From positions 70,574 to 134,573 of the forward strand of contig CAWDBD010000003.1 in NCBI GenBank assembly GCA_963800395.1: a stretch of 64,000 nucleotides of DNA, given 5' to 3'. Under the pieces are notes generated by a model. That model saw nothing but the letters and a program-made list of their open reading frames with translations, did no database searches and was not told the origin of the DNA. This document shows, in pieces, positions 34,862 to 44,502 of the stretch (positions are counted from its first letter, which is position 1; the number at the start of each line of letters is the position of its first letter). Source of the stretch: DASSBG01 sp963800395. GTDB lineage: Bacteria > Pseudomonadota > Gammaproteobacteria > Xanthomonadales > Rhodanobacteraceae. Made by a program: the position numbers and the translations under genes.

Positions 34862-35296
34862 CTACTGCCAGTTCCCGACATCCTTGTTCAGACCATCACC
34901 ACCGGGCTTGCCGTCCTTGCCGTAGAAGATGAGATCGAAGGTGCTGCCATGGTCGCCAGGGACCTTGTAACCGAATTCGTGCCCGAACGGGTCCTTGATA
35001 TCCGATTCCTTGGCGTAGGGTCCGTTCCACATGGTGGTACCGCCCGGGTCCTTGACCAGGGCTTCCAGATCGGACGGCGGGTTGCCGTTGTCCAGCGCGT
35101 AGTTCTCGATTTTCATGCTCAGCGACTGCAGCTTGGCATCACCGGCCTTGTACTTGCCCGAATTCATGCGCTTGCCGACCTGGGTGACGACGATGCTGGC
35201 GACGATGCCGATCAGCACGATCACGGCCAGCATTTCGATCAAGGTGAAGCCGGCAGCGCCGATGCGACGCGGCATGGATTGATTTTTCTTGTTCAT
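34862..35296 (-). CDS. gspG: Type II secretion major pseudopilin GspG
   Basis: The main subunit of the pseudopilus. It is 144 residues, with a leader ending RRIGAAG before FTLIEMLAVIVLIGIVASIV and Glu at +5. The C-terminal part shows the GspG pattern of PPSDLEALVKDPGG and DPFGHEFGYKVPGDHG, where calcium binds in characterised homologues. The ATG at 35296 has a good AGAGG ribosome-binding site. Gap to gspF is about 135 bp; the repeat-rich gap to gspH follows. Confidence 0.95.
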   Translation of the reverse strand: MNKKNQSMPRRIGAAGFTLIEMLAVIVLIGIVASIVVTQVGKRMNSGKYKAGDAKLQSLSMKIENYALDNGNPPSDLEALVKDPGGTTMWNGPYAKESDIKDPFGHEFGYKVPGDHGSTFDLIFYGKDGKPGGDGLNKDVGNWQ

Positions 35297-35432
35297 GTCT
35301 ACCTCTGCTATGAATATCTGTCTTTGAATACGGACCCGTTTGGCGCCAATCCTCAACGCCGGCACGAGCGCTTGCGATCCCGATGATGGCGCAACCCCGG
35401 ACGCACCGGAATGTCCTGCAGGACGACGCCCA

Positions 35433-36647
35433 TCACTTGATGGCGCCCGCCAGATTGAGAATCGGCAGAACGATGGCCATCATGATGACAGCAACCACGG
35501 CGGTCATCACCACCGTAGTCAAGGGCACCAGGGCCGCCAGCATGCGGTCGAGGCTGTTGCGGACCTCGACATCGAAGGTGTCGGCGACCTTCATCAGCAT
35601 CGAATCCAGTTCACCCGACTCCTCGCCCACGCTGATCATCTGCAAGGCCAGCTTGGGGAAACGTTTCGACTGCGACAGCGCAAGGGACAGGCCGCCGCCG
35701 GTCTTGACGCTCTCGGTCGCTTCGCGCACCGATTCGGCCAGGGCGCTGTTGGCAAGCACCTTCTCGGCGATGGTCAGGGCCGATAACAGCGGCACGCCAT
35801 TTTTCAGCAATGTGCCCAGCGTGCGTGCCAGGCGCGCAGTATCGACTTTCTGGCTGATGGTACCGAACATGCGCATTTTCAGCAGGCGCTTGTCGATCTT
35901 CAGACGCGCCTCCGGATCGCGCCATTGACGGCGAAGCCAGGCGGCACCGAACAAGCCAACCAGCAGCAACAGCCACCAGTAGCCGGACAGGGTGGTACCA
36001 ATGCCCATGACAATGCGCGTCACCAGCGGCAGCTCGACGCCCATGTCCTGGAACATGGGCACGAACTGCGGTACCACATAGGTCAGCAGCACGAGCAGCG
36101 AGACGAACACCATGCCGACCAGGAACGCAGGATAGATCAGCGCGTTGATGACGCTGCCGCGCAACTCGTGCGAGCGCTCCATGTAGTCGCCGAGGCGCTT
36201 GAGGGTCTGGTCCAGGGAACCGCCTACCTCGCCCGCACGCACCATGTTGATGTACAGGCGTGAAAACACGCCGTGCTCTTCCTCCAGCGCCGTGGACAGG
36301 GTGGCGCCGCCGCGCACTCGGTCACGCACGCGCTCGATCAGGTGCTTGGCCTGTTCGGCCTCGGGCAGTTCCAGCAGTATCTGCAGCGAGCGATCAAGCG
36401 GCTGGCCGGCACCCAGCAGGGTCGCCAGCTGCTGGGTGAACTGCACGATCTGGGCACTGGAGAAGGTCTTGCGCTTGAACATGGCGCGCAGCGCACCGGC
36501 GGTATCGCCCTCGGCTTCGCGCGCATCCAGCGGCAGATGACCGGCCTCCTGCAGCTTGGCAATGACCTCCTCGGTCGAGCCTGCCTCCATTTGCCCATCG
36601 AGGTTCTCCCCGGCGGCGGTGACGGCTTTGTAGCGGTACAGGGTCAT
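35433..36647 (-). CDS. gspF: Type II secretion inner-membrane platform protein GspF
   Basis: A 404-residue polytopic inner-membrane protein at the base of the pseudopilus. It has two GspF cytoplasmic domains (FTQQLATLLGAGQPLDRSLQ near 75 and LARTLGTLLKNGVPLLSAL near 275) and three membrane helices (about 175, 225 and 380). The ATG at 36647 (MTLYRYKAV) is the family start. The frame remains open upstream only through translated heptamer repeats. Length is normal. Confidence 0.95.
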   Translation of the reverse strand: MTLYRYKAVTAAGENLDGQMEAGSTEEVIAKLQEAGHLPLDAREAEGDTAGALRAMFKRKTFSSAQIVQFTQQLATLLGAGQPLDRSLQILLELPEAEQAKHLIERVRDRVRGGATLSTALEEEHGVFSRLYINMVRAGEVGGSLDQTLKRLGDYMERSHELRGSVINALIYPAFLVGMVFVSLLVLLTYVVPQFVPMFQDMGVELPLVTRIVMGIGTTLSGYWWLLLLVGLFGAAWLRRQWRDPEARLKIDKRLLKMRMFGTISQKVDTARLARTLGTLLKNGVPLLSALTIAEKVLANSALAESVREATESVKTGGGLSLALSQSKRFPKLALQMISVGEESGELDSMLMKVADTFDVEVRNSLDRMLAALVPLTTVVMTAVVAVIMMAIVLPILNLAGAIK

Positions 36648-36690
36648 GCGGCGGCCCGGTGGGGTTGGGGGGCGGCGGGTGTTGGTGTGT

Positions 36691-36725
36691 GGACTCGGGA
36701 CTCGGGACTCGGGACTCGGGACTCG
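36691..36725 (+). repeat. Heptamer array, gspF-gspE gap, left arm
   Basis: About five GGGACTC units. They pair in inverted orientation with the array at 36859-36962 across a 133-bp spacer. Confidence 0.85.
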
Positions 36726-36858
36726 AGCCCAGCGGTCCGGGGAAGTGCTCGGAGTGTGGACGAAAACGGAGAAGCTGCTTGCTTCCGGCAGAATCCCGTC
36801 TCTTTCTCCCCCTGCAAGCAAGGGGAGATGTCAGCTCGGATCTGCGAGATTCGGCTTT

Positions 36859-36962
36859 TCCGAGTCCCGAGTCCCGAGTCCCGAGTCCCGGCTTCAACGA
36901 GTCCCGAGTCCCGAGTCGCGGTTTCATCGAGTCCCGAGTCCCGAGTCCCGAGTCCCGGTCCG
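36859..36962 (-). repeat. Heptamer arrays, gspF-gspE gap, right arm
   Basis: Three consecutive blocks of GAGTCCC units separated by CGGCTTCAAC and CGGTTTCATC, which are themselves similar. This shows a higher-order repeat of about 30-35 bp. Together with 36691-36725 it fills most of the 372-bp gap between gspE and gspF. Confidence 0.85.
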
Positions 36963-37019
36963 GACACACCACGCGCCAGCGCGCGCTCCAGAACTGGCCA
37001 TCGAAATCCGGACATGCCG

Positions 37020-38765
37020 CTACCCCTCCTGCGTCACACGCAGGACTTCCTCGATGGTGGTGACGCCGCCCAGGGCCTTGACCAGGCCATCTTCGTACAT
37101 GGTGCGCATGCCATCCTCGCGCGCCTGGTTCTCGATATCGCTCATGCCGGCATGGCTCATGATCTGGCGGCGGATGGCGTCGGACATGACCAGGAACTCC
37201 ATGATCGTGGTGCGGCCGAAATAGCCCGACGGGTTGCCCTGTGTCGGCACCGGCTTGTACAGCTGGATCGGACGCTGGTCGGTGAACTTGTCGAGCTTGT
37301 ATTCGCTGATCAATTCCGGCTGCGGCGTGAATGCCTCGGAATGATCGGCATCCAGGCGCCGCACCAGGCGCTGGGCCAGGATGCCGTTGATGGTGGAGGT
37401 CAGCAGGTAATCCTCCACGCCCATGTCGAGCATGCGGGTGATGCCGCCGGCGGCATTGTTGGTATGCAGGGTGGACAGCACCAGATGGCCGGTCAGGGCC
37501 GACTGGATGGCGATGCGCGCGGTCTCCAGATCGCGCATTTCGCCGATCATGATGATGTCCGGATCCTGGCGCACGATCGAGCGCAAGGCATGACTGAAAT
37601 CGAGCCCGATCTGCGGTTTGGCCTGAATCTGGTTGATGCCCTCGATCTGGTATTCGACCGGGTCCTCGACGGTGATGATCTTGACGTCGGCGGTATTGAG
37701 CTTGCTGAGCGCGGTGTACAGCGTGGTGGTCTTGCCCGAGCCGGTCGGGCCGGTGACGAGCAGGATGCCGTGCGGCAGTTCCAGCACGTCGATGAACTTG
37801 GACAGGAACTGGTCGGTGAAACCCAGCTTGTGGAAATCGAACACGATCGCTTCACGATCGAGAATACGCATCACCACCGACTCGCCGTGCGCGGTGGGCA
37901 CGGTCGATACACGCAAGTCCAGTTCCTTGCCCTGCACGCGGATCATGATGCGGCCATCCTGCGGCAGGCGGCGCTCGGCGATGTTGAGCTTGGCCATGAT
38001 CTTGACGCGGCTGATGATGGCGGCGGTGGAACTGGATGGCGGTGATTCCACTTCGTGCAATACGCCGTCAATGCGGTAGCGCACCTTGAGCCGGTTCTCG
38101 AACGGCTCGATATGGATATCCGAGGCACGCTGTTCGACGGCGCGCTGGATCACCAGATTGACCAGGCGGATGACCGGGGCCTCGGAAGCCAGGTCCCGCA
38201 GGTGCTCGACATCGTCTTCGCCACGGGCATCCTCGGCCAGGTTCTCGACGATGGTGCCCATGGCCGAACGGCCCTGTCCGTAATAGCGCTCGATGACGTC
38301 ATCCAGCTCGCTGCGCAGGCCGATTGCCACACGGCATGGTTTGCCGACCGCCAGTTGCGCCGCCTCGATGGCGTAGCTGTCGGCCGGGTCGGCTACCAGC
38401 AGGTCGACGCCGTTGTCGTCTTCGTCAAACGGCACCAAATGATGCTGCTTCATGAAACGCACCGACATCTGTACGTCGGCAGGCGGTGCATCGGGCAGAT
38501 CACCCACTGCCTTGAGCGGCAGATCCAGCAATTCGGCGGTCGACTCGGCCATGACCCGCTCGGACACCAGGCCCAGGCGCGCCAGCAAAGCGCTCAGGCT
38601 GCCGTCCTCGGGCGACTCCTGGCGCACGCGGCGCGCACGCACCAGATCGTTCTCCTTCAGCCGACCGCGCTCGACCAGAAACTGGCAAATGCGCTCGTCC
38701 ACCGAGGGTGGCAGGCTCGCCGCATCACGCGGCTTGTCGGTTGCTGGGGCGGCTTCAGTGACCAT
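37020..38765 (-). CDS. gspE: Type II secretion ATPase GspE (XpsE-like)
   Basis: A 581-residue hexameric ATPase that drives pseudopilus assembly from the cytoplasm. It has an N-terminal GspL-binding domain (to about 150) and SDIHIEPFENRLKVRYRIDG near 220. Walker A is GPTGSGKTTTLY near 340, the Asp box is ITVEDPVEYQ, Walker B is DIIMIGEMRDLETA and the His box is LSTLHTNNA. The tetracysteine zinc motif found in most GspE proteins is absent; the corresponding region (LYKPVPTQGNPSGYFGRT) has no cysteine. I recall that Xanthomonas XpsE also lacks it. First core T2SS gene, 18 bp downstream of a membrane-protein gene. Confidence 0.95.
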   Translation of the reverse strand: MVTEAAPATDKPRDAASLPPSVDERICQFLVERGRLKENDLVRARRVRQESPEDGSLSALLARLGLVSERVMAESTAELLDLPLKAVGDLPDAPPADVQMSVRFMKQHHLVPFDEDDNGVDLLVADPADSYAIEAAQLAVGKPCRVAIGLRSELDDVIERYYGQGRSAMGTIVENLAEDARGEDDVEHLRDLASEAPVIRLVNLVIQRAVEQRASDIHIEPFENRLKVRYRIDGVLHEVESPPSSSTAAIISRVKIMAKLNIAERRLPQDGRIMIRVQGKELDLRVSTVPTAHGESVVMRILDREAIVFDFHKLGFTDQFLSKFIDVLELPHGILLVTGPTGSGKTTTLYTALSKLNTADVKIITVEDPVEYQIEGINQIQAKPQIGLDFSHALRSIVRQDPDIIMIGEMRDLETARIAIQSALTGHLVLSTLHTNNAAGGITRMLDMGVEDYLLTSTINGILAQRLVRRLDADHSEAFTPQPELISEYKLDKFTDQRPIQLYKPVPTQGNPSGYFGRTTIMEFLVMSDAIRRQIMSHAGMSDIENQAREDGMRTMYEDGLVKALGGVTTIEEVLRVTQEG

Positions 38766-38783
38766 GATGCATCCTTTGACCGC

Positions 38784-39404
38784 CTAGGGCGCGGCCGGTT
38801 CCTCGTGAGCTTGATCTTCACTGCGCCCCAGTTTGTCGATAAAGCGGCGATTGAGCAGAATCCACAGCACCACCGGAACCACGGCAGGCAGAATGAGATA
38901 TCCGAACTGGTAGCACAGTGCCACCACATCCGGCGAAAGGCCAGCCGCCTTGGCCGCCGCCGCGCCTTGCGAGCCGGCATCGAAGACCACCAGCTTCAGG
39001 GCACCGGTGATCATGCCGAATGTCTGCACCAGCCACAACACGGGCAGCACGATCAGGCATTGCAGGGTGCGTTGCCAGGGGGTCAGATGGGTGGCCATGG
39101 CCAGACCGAAGAACAGCGGCAGGCTGTAGCCGTACACCATCGGGCTGAGATCAAATATCAACTGCCCCAGGGCCTTGCTGCCCGGCTGCTGGACCATGAT
39201 GCCGGTGACTGCCTGCCAGTCGGCACCTGAATGGCTGGCGCCATCAAACAGTGCCGGAAACAGACCGGAAAGGACCCAGCCACTGAGTTGGCCCGGCACC
39301 CAGACCAGCGCCGAGGACAGTACCGACCAGCCCAGAAAAGCCAACGGCAGCCAGACCACGACGGCCAGCAGGAAGCGCTTCAGGCGCCGGCTGTCAGCGC
39401 TCAT
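38784..39404 (-). CDS. Exosortase H-associated-type membrane protein
   Basis: A 206-residue integral membrane protein with about five helices. The pattern of an N-terminal LLAVVVWLPLAFLGW helix, LSPMVYGYSLPLFFGLA in the middle and CYQFGYLILPAVVPVVLWILLNRRF at the end matches what I recall of the exosortase H (XrtH)-associated membrane protein family. No exosortase or IPTLxxWG-tail protein is visible in the window. Its ATG overlaps the purL 3' end by 11 bp, and it ends 18 bp before gspE, so it is probably the first gene of the T2SS transcript. The family assignment is from memory and its function is unknown. Confidence 0.65.
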   Translation of the reverse strand: MSADSRRLKRFLLAVVVWLPLAFLGWSVLSSALVWVPGQLSGWVLSGLFPALFDGASHSGADWQAVTGIMVQQPGSKALGQLIFDLSPMVYGYSLPLFFGLAMATHLTPWQRTLQCLIVLPVLWLVQTFGMITGALKLVVFDAGSQGAAAAKAAGLSPDVVALCYQFGYLILPAVVPVVLWILLNRRFIDKLGRSEDQAHEEPAAP

Positions 39405-42400
39405 CGTCGCCGTCCTCGGTCGAGCCCCCTACCCATACGCGGGCATTGCGGAAGATGCGCGTCCAAGGCGAATCCTCGCCCCAGGCGCGCGGATGCCAGG
39501 ACATCTGCACACTGCGAAACACGCGCTCGGGGTGCGGCATCATGATCAGCACACGACCCTCGGCGGCATGGAAGCCGGTCAGTCCGGCAGGCGACCCGTT
39601 GGGATTGAGCGGGTACTGCGTGGTGACCTTGCCGTGATTGTCGACGTAGCGCAGGCAACCGCCGGATTTCGCGGGCTTGCGGCTTTTCGGCCAGTCGGCA
39701 CGGCCCTCGCCATGCGCCACCACGACCGGCAGCAGCGAACCGGCCATGCCCTTGAGAAAAATGCTGGGAGACTCGACCACTTCCACCGTCGACAGGCGCG
39801 CCTCGTATTGTTCGGAGCGATTGCGCTCGAAATTCGGCCAGTGCTCGGCACCGGGAATCAGGTCGGCGAGATGGGAGAACATCTGGCAGCCGTTGCACAC
39901 CGCAAGCGCGAACCGGTCGCGGTTGGCGAAATAGGCTGCGAACTGGTCACGCAGGGCCTCGTCATACAGGATCGAGGTGGACCAGCCGCGCCCGGCGCCG
40001 AGCACGTCGCCGTAGGAAAAGCCGCCGCAGGCGGCCAGGCCGGCAAACTCGTCGAGCTTGTGGCGACCGTCTTTCAGGTCGCTCATGTGCACGTCCACCG
40101 GCTCGAAACCGGCGCGGCTGAATGCCGCCGCCATTTCCGTTTCGCCGTTGACACCCTGCTCGCGCAGCACCGCCACGCGCGGCCGGACGCCCTTGGAGAT
40201 ATACGCTGCGGCGATATCGTCATCAGCGTCAAACGTCAGCCTGGGGCTCAGACCCGGATCATCGTCAGCCACCCGCCAGACCTGTTCGGAGTCCGCGCAG
40301 TCCGGGTTGTCACGCCCCTTCTGCATGACATGACTGGTCTCGGTCCAGATACTGAACAAGTCGTTCCAACGCCATTTCTGCAACAGCTCGCCACCCAGCA
40401 TCACGCGAATGCCCAGCTTGCTGCGTGGGTGGCCGACGACCAGGGCCATGTCGCCCAGGCCATGCTTGTCGACCAGGTCCTGAAAGGCATCGTGCTTGTC
40501 ACTGGCGACCTGCACCACCACGCCCAGCTCTTCGTTGAACAAGGCACGCAGGCTGGCCTCGCCCCAGCCATCGAGGTTGATCTCCAGACCGCAATGGCTG
40601 GCAAAGGCCATTTCCAGCAGGGTCACCAGGGCGCCGCCGTCCGAACGGTCGTGATAGGCCAGCAGCAGATCCTGCTCACGGGCCTCGTGAATGAGGTCGG
40701 CGAGTGCCTTCAATCGCTCGGGATCGTCCAGATCCGGCGCCAGGCCACCAAAGCGCTCAAACACCTGGGTCAGCGCCGAAGCGCCCAGGCGTGACTGGCC
40801 GGCGCCCAGATCGATGAGCCATAGCTCGCTTTGGCCGTGCTCGAGATCCAGCACCGGCGTCAAGGTTCGGCGCGCATCGGTAACGCGCGCAAACGCGCTC
40901 ACGATCAGCGATACCGGTGCTGCGGTAACCTGGGTCTCGCCCTGGTGATTCCAGCGCACCTGCATCGACAGCGAATCCTTGCCCACCGGGATCGAAATGC
41001 CCAGCGCCGGGCACAATTCATGCCCCACCGCTTCCACCGCCGCAAACAGATCGGCATCGTCATGCTCGAAGCCGGCCGCCGCCATCCAGTTGCAGGAAAG
41101 GCGCACCTGATCCAGGCCCTCGATCGGTGCCGCCAGAAGGTTGGTCAGCGCCTCACCAACCGCCATGCGCGCGGCGCTGGCGCTATTGAGAACCGCAACA
41201 GGGGTTCGTTCGGCCATCACCATGGCCTCACCGGCATATCCTGAGAAATCACTCAGGGTGACCGCACAATCGGCAACCGGTACCTGCCAGGGCCCCACCA
41301 TCGGGTCCCGCGCCACCAGTCCGCCGACGCTGCGATCGCCGATGGTAATGAGAAAACTCTTGGAGCCCACGGCCGGCAGACGCAGTACCCGCTCGACCGC
41401 GTCCTCCAGCGCAACTCCGGTCAGGTCCGGCACCAGATCCTCGCGGGTCTCGCGGCTGAGCGCCGTGATCGATGTCCTGGGGGTATTGCCGAACAGCACA
41501 TCCATGGGCAGGTCAATGGCGGCACCGGACGCTTTATCGTCATCGGCACCGTGCAGAAGCAGCCGACGCTCCTCGGTAGCCTCGCCGACCACTGCAAACG
41601 GACAGCGCTCGCGCTCGCAGATGGCTTCAAAGCGTTCCAGGTCATCCGGGCGCAGCGCCAGTACATAGCGCTCCTGTGATTCATTGCACCACAACTGCAT
41701 CGGGCTCATCGACGGATCATCGGTGGGGATGGCTGCGACCGAAATCCGGCCACCGACGCCACTGTCATTGAGCAGTTCGGGTATCGCATTGGACAGGCCA
41801 CCAGCACCCACATCGTGAATGCTGACAATGGGGGTGGTCTCGCCCATCGCGCAGCAGGCGTTGATCACCGTCTGGCAGCGCCGCTGCATCTCCGGGTTGT
41901 CCCGCTGCACCGACGCGAAGTCCAGATCCTCGCTGGATGCGCCGGCCGCTTGCGAGGACGCGGCACCGCCACCCAATCCGATCAGCATCGACGGGCCGCC
42001 CAGGATAATCACCTTGTCGCCCGGCTCGAGCGCGTTCTTTTCCACCAGCGGCGGGCGCACGGATGCCAGGCCGCCCGCAATCATGATCGGCTTGTCGTAG
42101 CCTCGCCGGCCATCAACTTTGCCGGTATCGTGCTCGAAGCTGCGGAAATAGCCACCCACGCAAGGCCGGCCGAACTCGTTGTTGAAGGCCGCCGCACCCA
42201 GCGGTGCGTCGCGCATGATGGTCCATGCATCAGCAAAGCGCGGCGGCAGGGGCCGGGGGTGTTCCCATGGCCGCACGTTTCCCGGCATGCGCAGGTGCGA
42301 GACACTGAAGCCGGTCATGCCGGCCTTGGGCTTGCCACCACGGCCTACTGCGCCTTCATCGCGAATCTCGCCGCCAGCACCGGTGGCCGCACCCGGCCAG

Positions 42401-43278
42401 GGTGCTATCGCGGTGGGGTGGTTGTGCGTTTCCACCTTGATCGCGTAGTGAATGTCCTCTTCGCTTGTGCGCCAGATCCCTGAATCGGCATCCGGGGCCC
42501 AGTAGTGGCCATGGTTGCCGGAGATGACCGCTGCATTGTCGGAATAGGCGCTCAGGGTGTGCTCCGGCGACTGCGCGTGGGTATGCCGGATCATGCCGAA
42601 CAGGCTGTCCTCGCGCGGCTGACCATCGAGGGTCCAGTCGGCGTTGAAGTACTTGTGCCGGCAATGCTCGGAGTTTGCCTGCGCAAACATCATCAGCTCG
42701 GCGTCGGTGGGGTCGCGCCCCAGCTCACGGTAGCGCTCGATCAGGTAGTCGATCTCCTGATCGTTGAGCGCCAGGCCATAGTCGCGATTGGCCTCGGCCA
42801 GGGCCGCGCGCGGATCATCGCCCAGGGCAATGCGCCCCAGTTCGGCCGCCGCGCCGGCATCGAACACCGCACCCATCTGGTCAAGCGAATGGATGACCGA
42901 TTCGGTCATCGGATCATGCAGCACGGCGGCCGCAGCATCCTCATCGCCACCGTCCCGCCAGTTGAGCTCATAGGCGATCGCGCGCACGACCTGCCGCACA
43001 TCCACACCGGCGCCGTTGAGGATCTCGGTGGCCTTGGATGTCCAGGGGGAGATGGTGCCGAAACGGGGTACCACCCAGAGCGAGGCCTGTTCGGGATCCC
43101 CATCCTTGCAGCGCAGGATGTCGCACAAGCGCTGGCGCTCGGCAGCTCCGGGATCGGCATCAAGCAGATATACAAACCAGGATCGCACGCACACGGCGCC
43201 AGCAGCCCCGCCAAGGCGCTGATTGAGACTGTCAATGCGAAATGAGGAAAGGGCAGACTGCCCGTCAAAGACGATCAT
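39394..43278 (-). CDS. purL: Phosphoribosylformylglycinamidine synthase (large single-chain form)
   Basis: PurL converts FGAR, glutamine and ATP to FGAM in purine synthesis. The 1294-residue product is the full single-chain form of gammaproteobacteria. The N-terminal linker and the AIRS-like synthetase halves are visible (FAQANSEHCRHKYFNADW near 200, HDVGAGGLSNAIPELLND near 495, a second half from about 600). The glutaminase domain at the C-terminus has nucleophile CNGCQMF and the His-Glu of PHPERVFR. The 3' end overlaps the next gene by 11 bp. No disruption was seen. Confidence 0.97.
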   Translation of the reverse strand: MIVFDGQSALSSFRIDSLNQRLGGAAGAVCVRSWFVYLLDADPGAAERQRLCDILRCKDGDPEQASLWVVPRFGTISPWTSKATEILNGAGVDVRQVVRAIAYELNWRDGGDEDAAAAVLHDPMTESVIHSLDQMGAVFDAGAAAELGRIALGDDPRAALAEANRDYGLALNDQEIDYLIERYRELGRDPTDAELMMFAQANSEHCRHKYFNADWTLDGQPREDSLFGMIRHTHAQSPEHTLSAYSDNAAVISGNHGHYWAPDADSGIWRTSEEDIHYAIKVETHNHPTAIAPWPGAATGAGGEIRDEGAVGRGGKPKAGMTGFSVSHLRMPGNVRPWEHPRPLPPRFADAWTIMRDAPLGAAAFNNEFGRPCVGGYFRSFEHDTGKVDGRRGYDKPIMIAGGLASVRPPLVEKNALEPGDKVIILGGPSMLIGLGGGAASSQAAGASSEDLDFASVQRDNPEMQRRCQTVINACCAMGETTPIVSIHDVGAGGLSNAIPELLNDSGVGGRISVAAIPTDDPSMSPMQLWCNESQERYVLALRPDDLERFEAICERERCPFAVVGEATEERRLLLHGADDDKASGAAIDLPMDVLFGNTPRTSITALSRETREDLVPDLTGVALEDAVERVLRLPAVGSKSFLITIGDRSVGGLVARDPMVGPWQVPVADCAVTLSDFSGYAGEAMVMAERTPVAVLNSASAARMAVGEALTNLLAAPIEGLDQVRLSCNWMAAAGFEHDDADLFAAVEAVGHELCPALGISIPVGKDSLSMQVRWNHQGETQVTAAPVSLIVSAFARVTDARRTLTPVLDLEHGQSELWLIDLGAGQSRLGASALTQVFERFGGLAPDLDDPERLKALADLIHEAREQDLLLAYHDRSDGGALVTLLEMAFASHCGLEINLDGWGEASLRALFNEELGVVVQVASDKHDAFQDLVDKHGLGDMALVVGHPRSKLGIRVMLGGELLQKWRWNDLFSIWTETSHVMQKGRDNPDCADSEQVWRVADDDPGLSPRLTFDADDDIAAAYISKGVRPRVAVLREQGVNGETEMAAAFSRAGFEPVDVHMSDLKDGRHKLDEFAGLAACGGFSYGDVLGAGRGWSTSILYDEALRDQFAAYFANRDRFALAVCNGCQMFSHLADLIPGAEHWPNFERNRSEQYEARLSTVEVVESPSIFLKGMAGSLLPVVVAHGEGRADWPKSRKPAKSGGCLRYVDNHGKVTTQYPLNPNGSPAGLTGFHAAEGRVLIMMPHPERVFRSVQMSWHPRAWGEDSPWTRIFRNARVWVGGSTEDGDDER

Positions 43279-43417
43279 GCCAAACCGGTAAGCCTGGAAA
43301 AGCGAAAGGGACCGGCGAGTTTAGCCGATCCCTCGAACACGCGTGAACATCGAGCGGGGGTCGCACCGGCAAACGGAGTCAAGGCCCTGGCGTTGCCCAC
43401 CCTCCCTGCCGTTGCGC

Positions 43418-44176
43418 TCAACCGCCCTTGGCGGTTTCCGAACCCCTGCGCGAATCCACTGCCTGCAGTTGCTGCAGCATCTGCGCCGGGGTGAGATAAC
43501 CACCAATGACCGAGCCGTCATCAGCAATGATCGTGGGTGTGCCATTGACGCCCAGACGCTGACCAAGCTGGTATTCCGATGCCACCGGATTGTCGCACTT
43601 GGCCGGCTTCGGGCTTGCGCCCATCTTGGCCTGGGTGAAGGCATCCTTGCGATCGGCTGCGCACCACACCGACACGGCCTTGTCGTAGGAGGGTGAGCCG
43701 ATGCCGGTGCGCGGGAAGAACAGGTAATCGACAGCGATACCGTCCTTGTTGTAGTCGGCGATGTGGCTGTGCAGCTTGCGGCAGTAACCGCAATCGATGT
43801 CGGTGAACACCGTGACGTGGTATTTCGGGTCCTTGGGCGCGAACTCGATATGCTTGGCGGGTGACAGCTTCGCCAGCGCGGCCTTGCGGACCGTGTCCAT
43901 GCGCGCTGCGGTCAGATCCTTGTGCTGCGCCAGATCGTACAGGCTGCCCTGCATCAGGTACTTGCCGTCGCCGCTGACGTAGACCACCTGGCCGCTGGCG
44001 ATCACCGTATACATGCCGGGAAGTGCGGACTTGTCGATGGACTCGATCCTGGCTGCCGGCACCAGCTTGTGAATGGCGTCGGTGATGGTCCTGGTGGTCT
44101 GGGCATCGGTCGCCATGGCGCTGCCGGCCACCAGGGTCAACGCAAGGGCGGGGATCAGTTTGTTCAGCTTGTTCAT
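43418..44176 (-). CDS. dsbC: Periplasmic thiol:disulfide isomerase DsbC
   Basis: DsbC rearranges wrong disulfides in periplasmic proteins and is kept reduced by DsbD. The 252-residue product has a signal peptide (LIPALALTLVAGSAMA), an N-terminal dimerisation domain and a thioredoxin-fold domain. The active site is CGYC at residues 129-132, and the cis-Pro loop is NGTPTI. A second Cys pair (WCAADRK and AKCDNP) matches the structural disulfide of DsbC. The ATG at 44176 gives a proper signal sequence; an upstream in-frame extension does not. xerD lies upstream on the same strand, the xerD-dsbC order found in E. coli too. Confidence 0.94.
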   Translation of the reverse strand: MNKLNKLIPALALTLVAGSAMATDAQTTRTITDAIHKLVPAARIESIDKSALPGMYTVIASGQVVYVSGDGKYLMQGSLYDLAQHKDLTAARMDTVRKAALAKLSPAKHIEFAPKDPKYHVTVFTDIDCGYCRKLHSHIADYNKDGIAVDYLFFPRTGIGSPSYDKAVSVWCAADRKDAFTQAKMGASPKPAKCDNPVASEYQLGQRLGVNGTPTIIADDGSVIGGYLTPAQMLQQLQAVDSRRGSETAKGG

Positions 44177-44502
44177 GGCAAATCTCTTGAAATTCGGTTT
44201 TTCGGAACCGCAATCACGCTCTGCGGAGGACATTCAGCAGACCGGAAAGACGAGGTCTCGATTACAGGCAACACGCATCATTATCACACGAAGCCACGTT
44301 GCGGGCATGTGGCTTGGACCACAATCTGGCGGCAGTGTTCCGGCATTTTTCGCGACTTCACGGCCGGCGAACGTGGTTTCCCGTGAATCCTGCCACTCCA
44401 CTGCGGGCCCCGGAACACCGGTGATCCACCCCTGCGCCAGCGGCATAATGGGCAGAAATCGTCGATGACGCCAGGCGGCACGATAAAGGCTGATGGCCTT
44501 AT
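44177..44502. other. Gap between xerD and dsbC
   Basis: About 325 bp. Short frames exist on both strands but none has a signal sequence, ribosome-binding site or recognisable motif. No repeat family seen elsewhere in the window was identified. It presumably carries the dsbC promoter. Confidence 0.4.

Noticed and set aside
36273..38045. Long plus-strand frame opposite gspF/gspE
   Set aside because: Antisense shadow; it runs through the heptamer arrays, and the minus-strand genes have unmistakable motifs.
44073..44502. Small genes in the xerD-dsbC gap
   Set aside because: Overlapping frames on both strands without RBS, signal peptide or recognisable motif.
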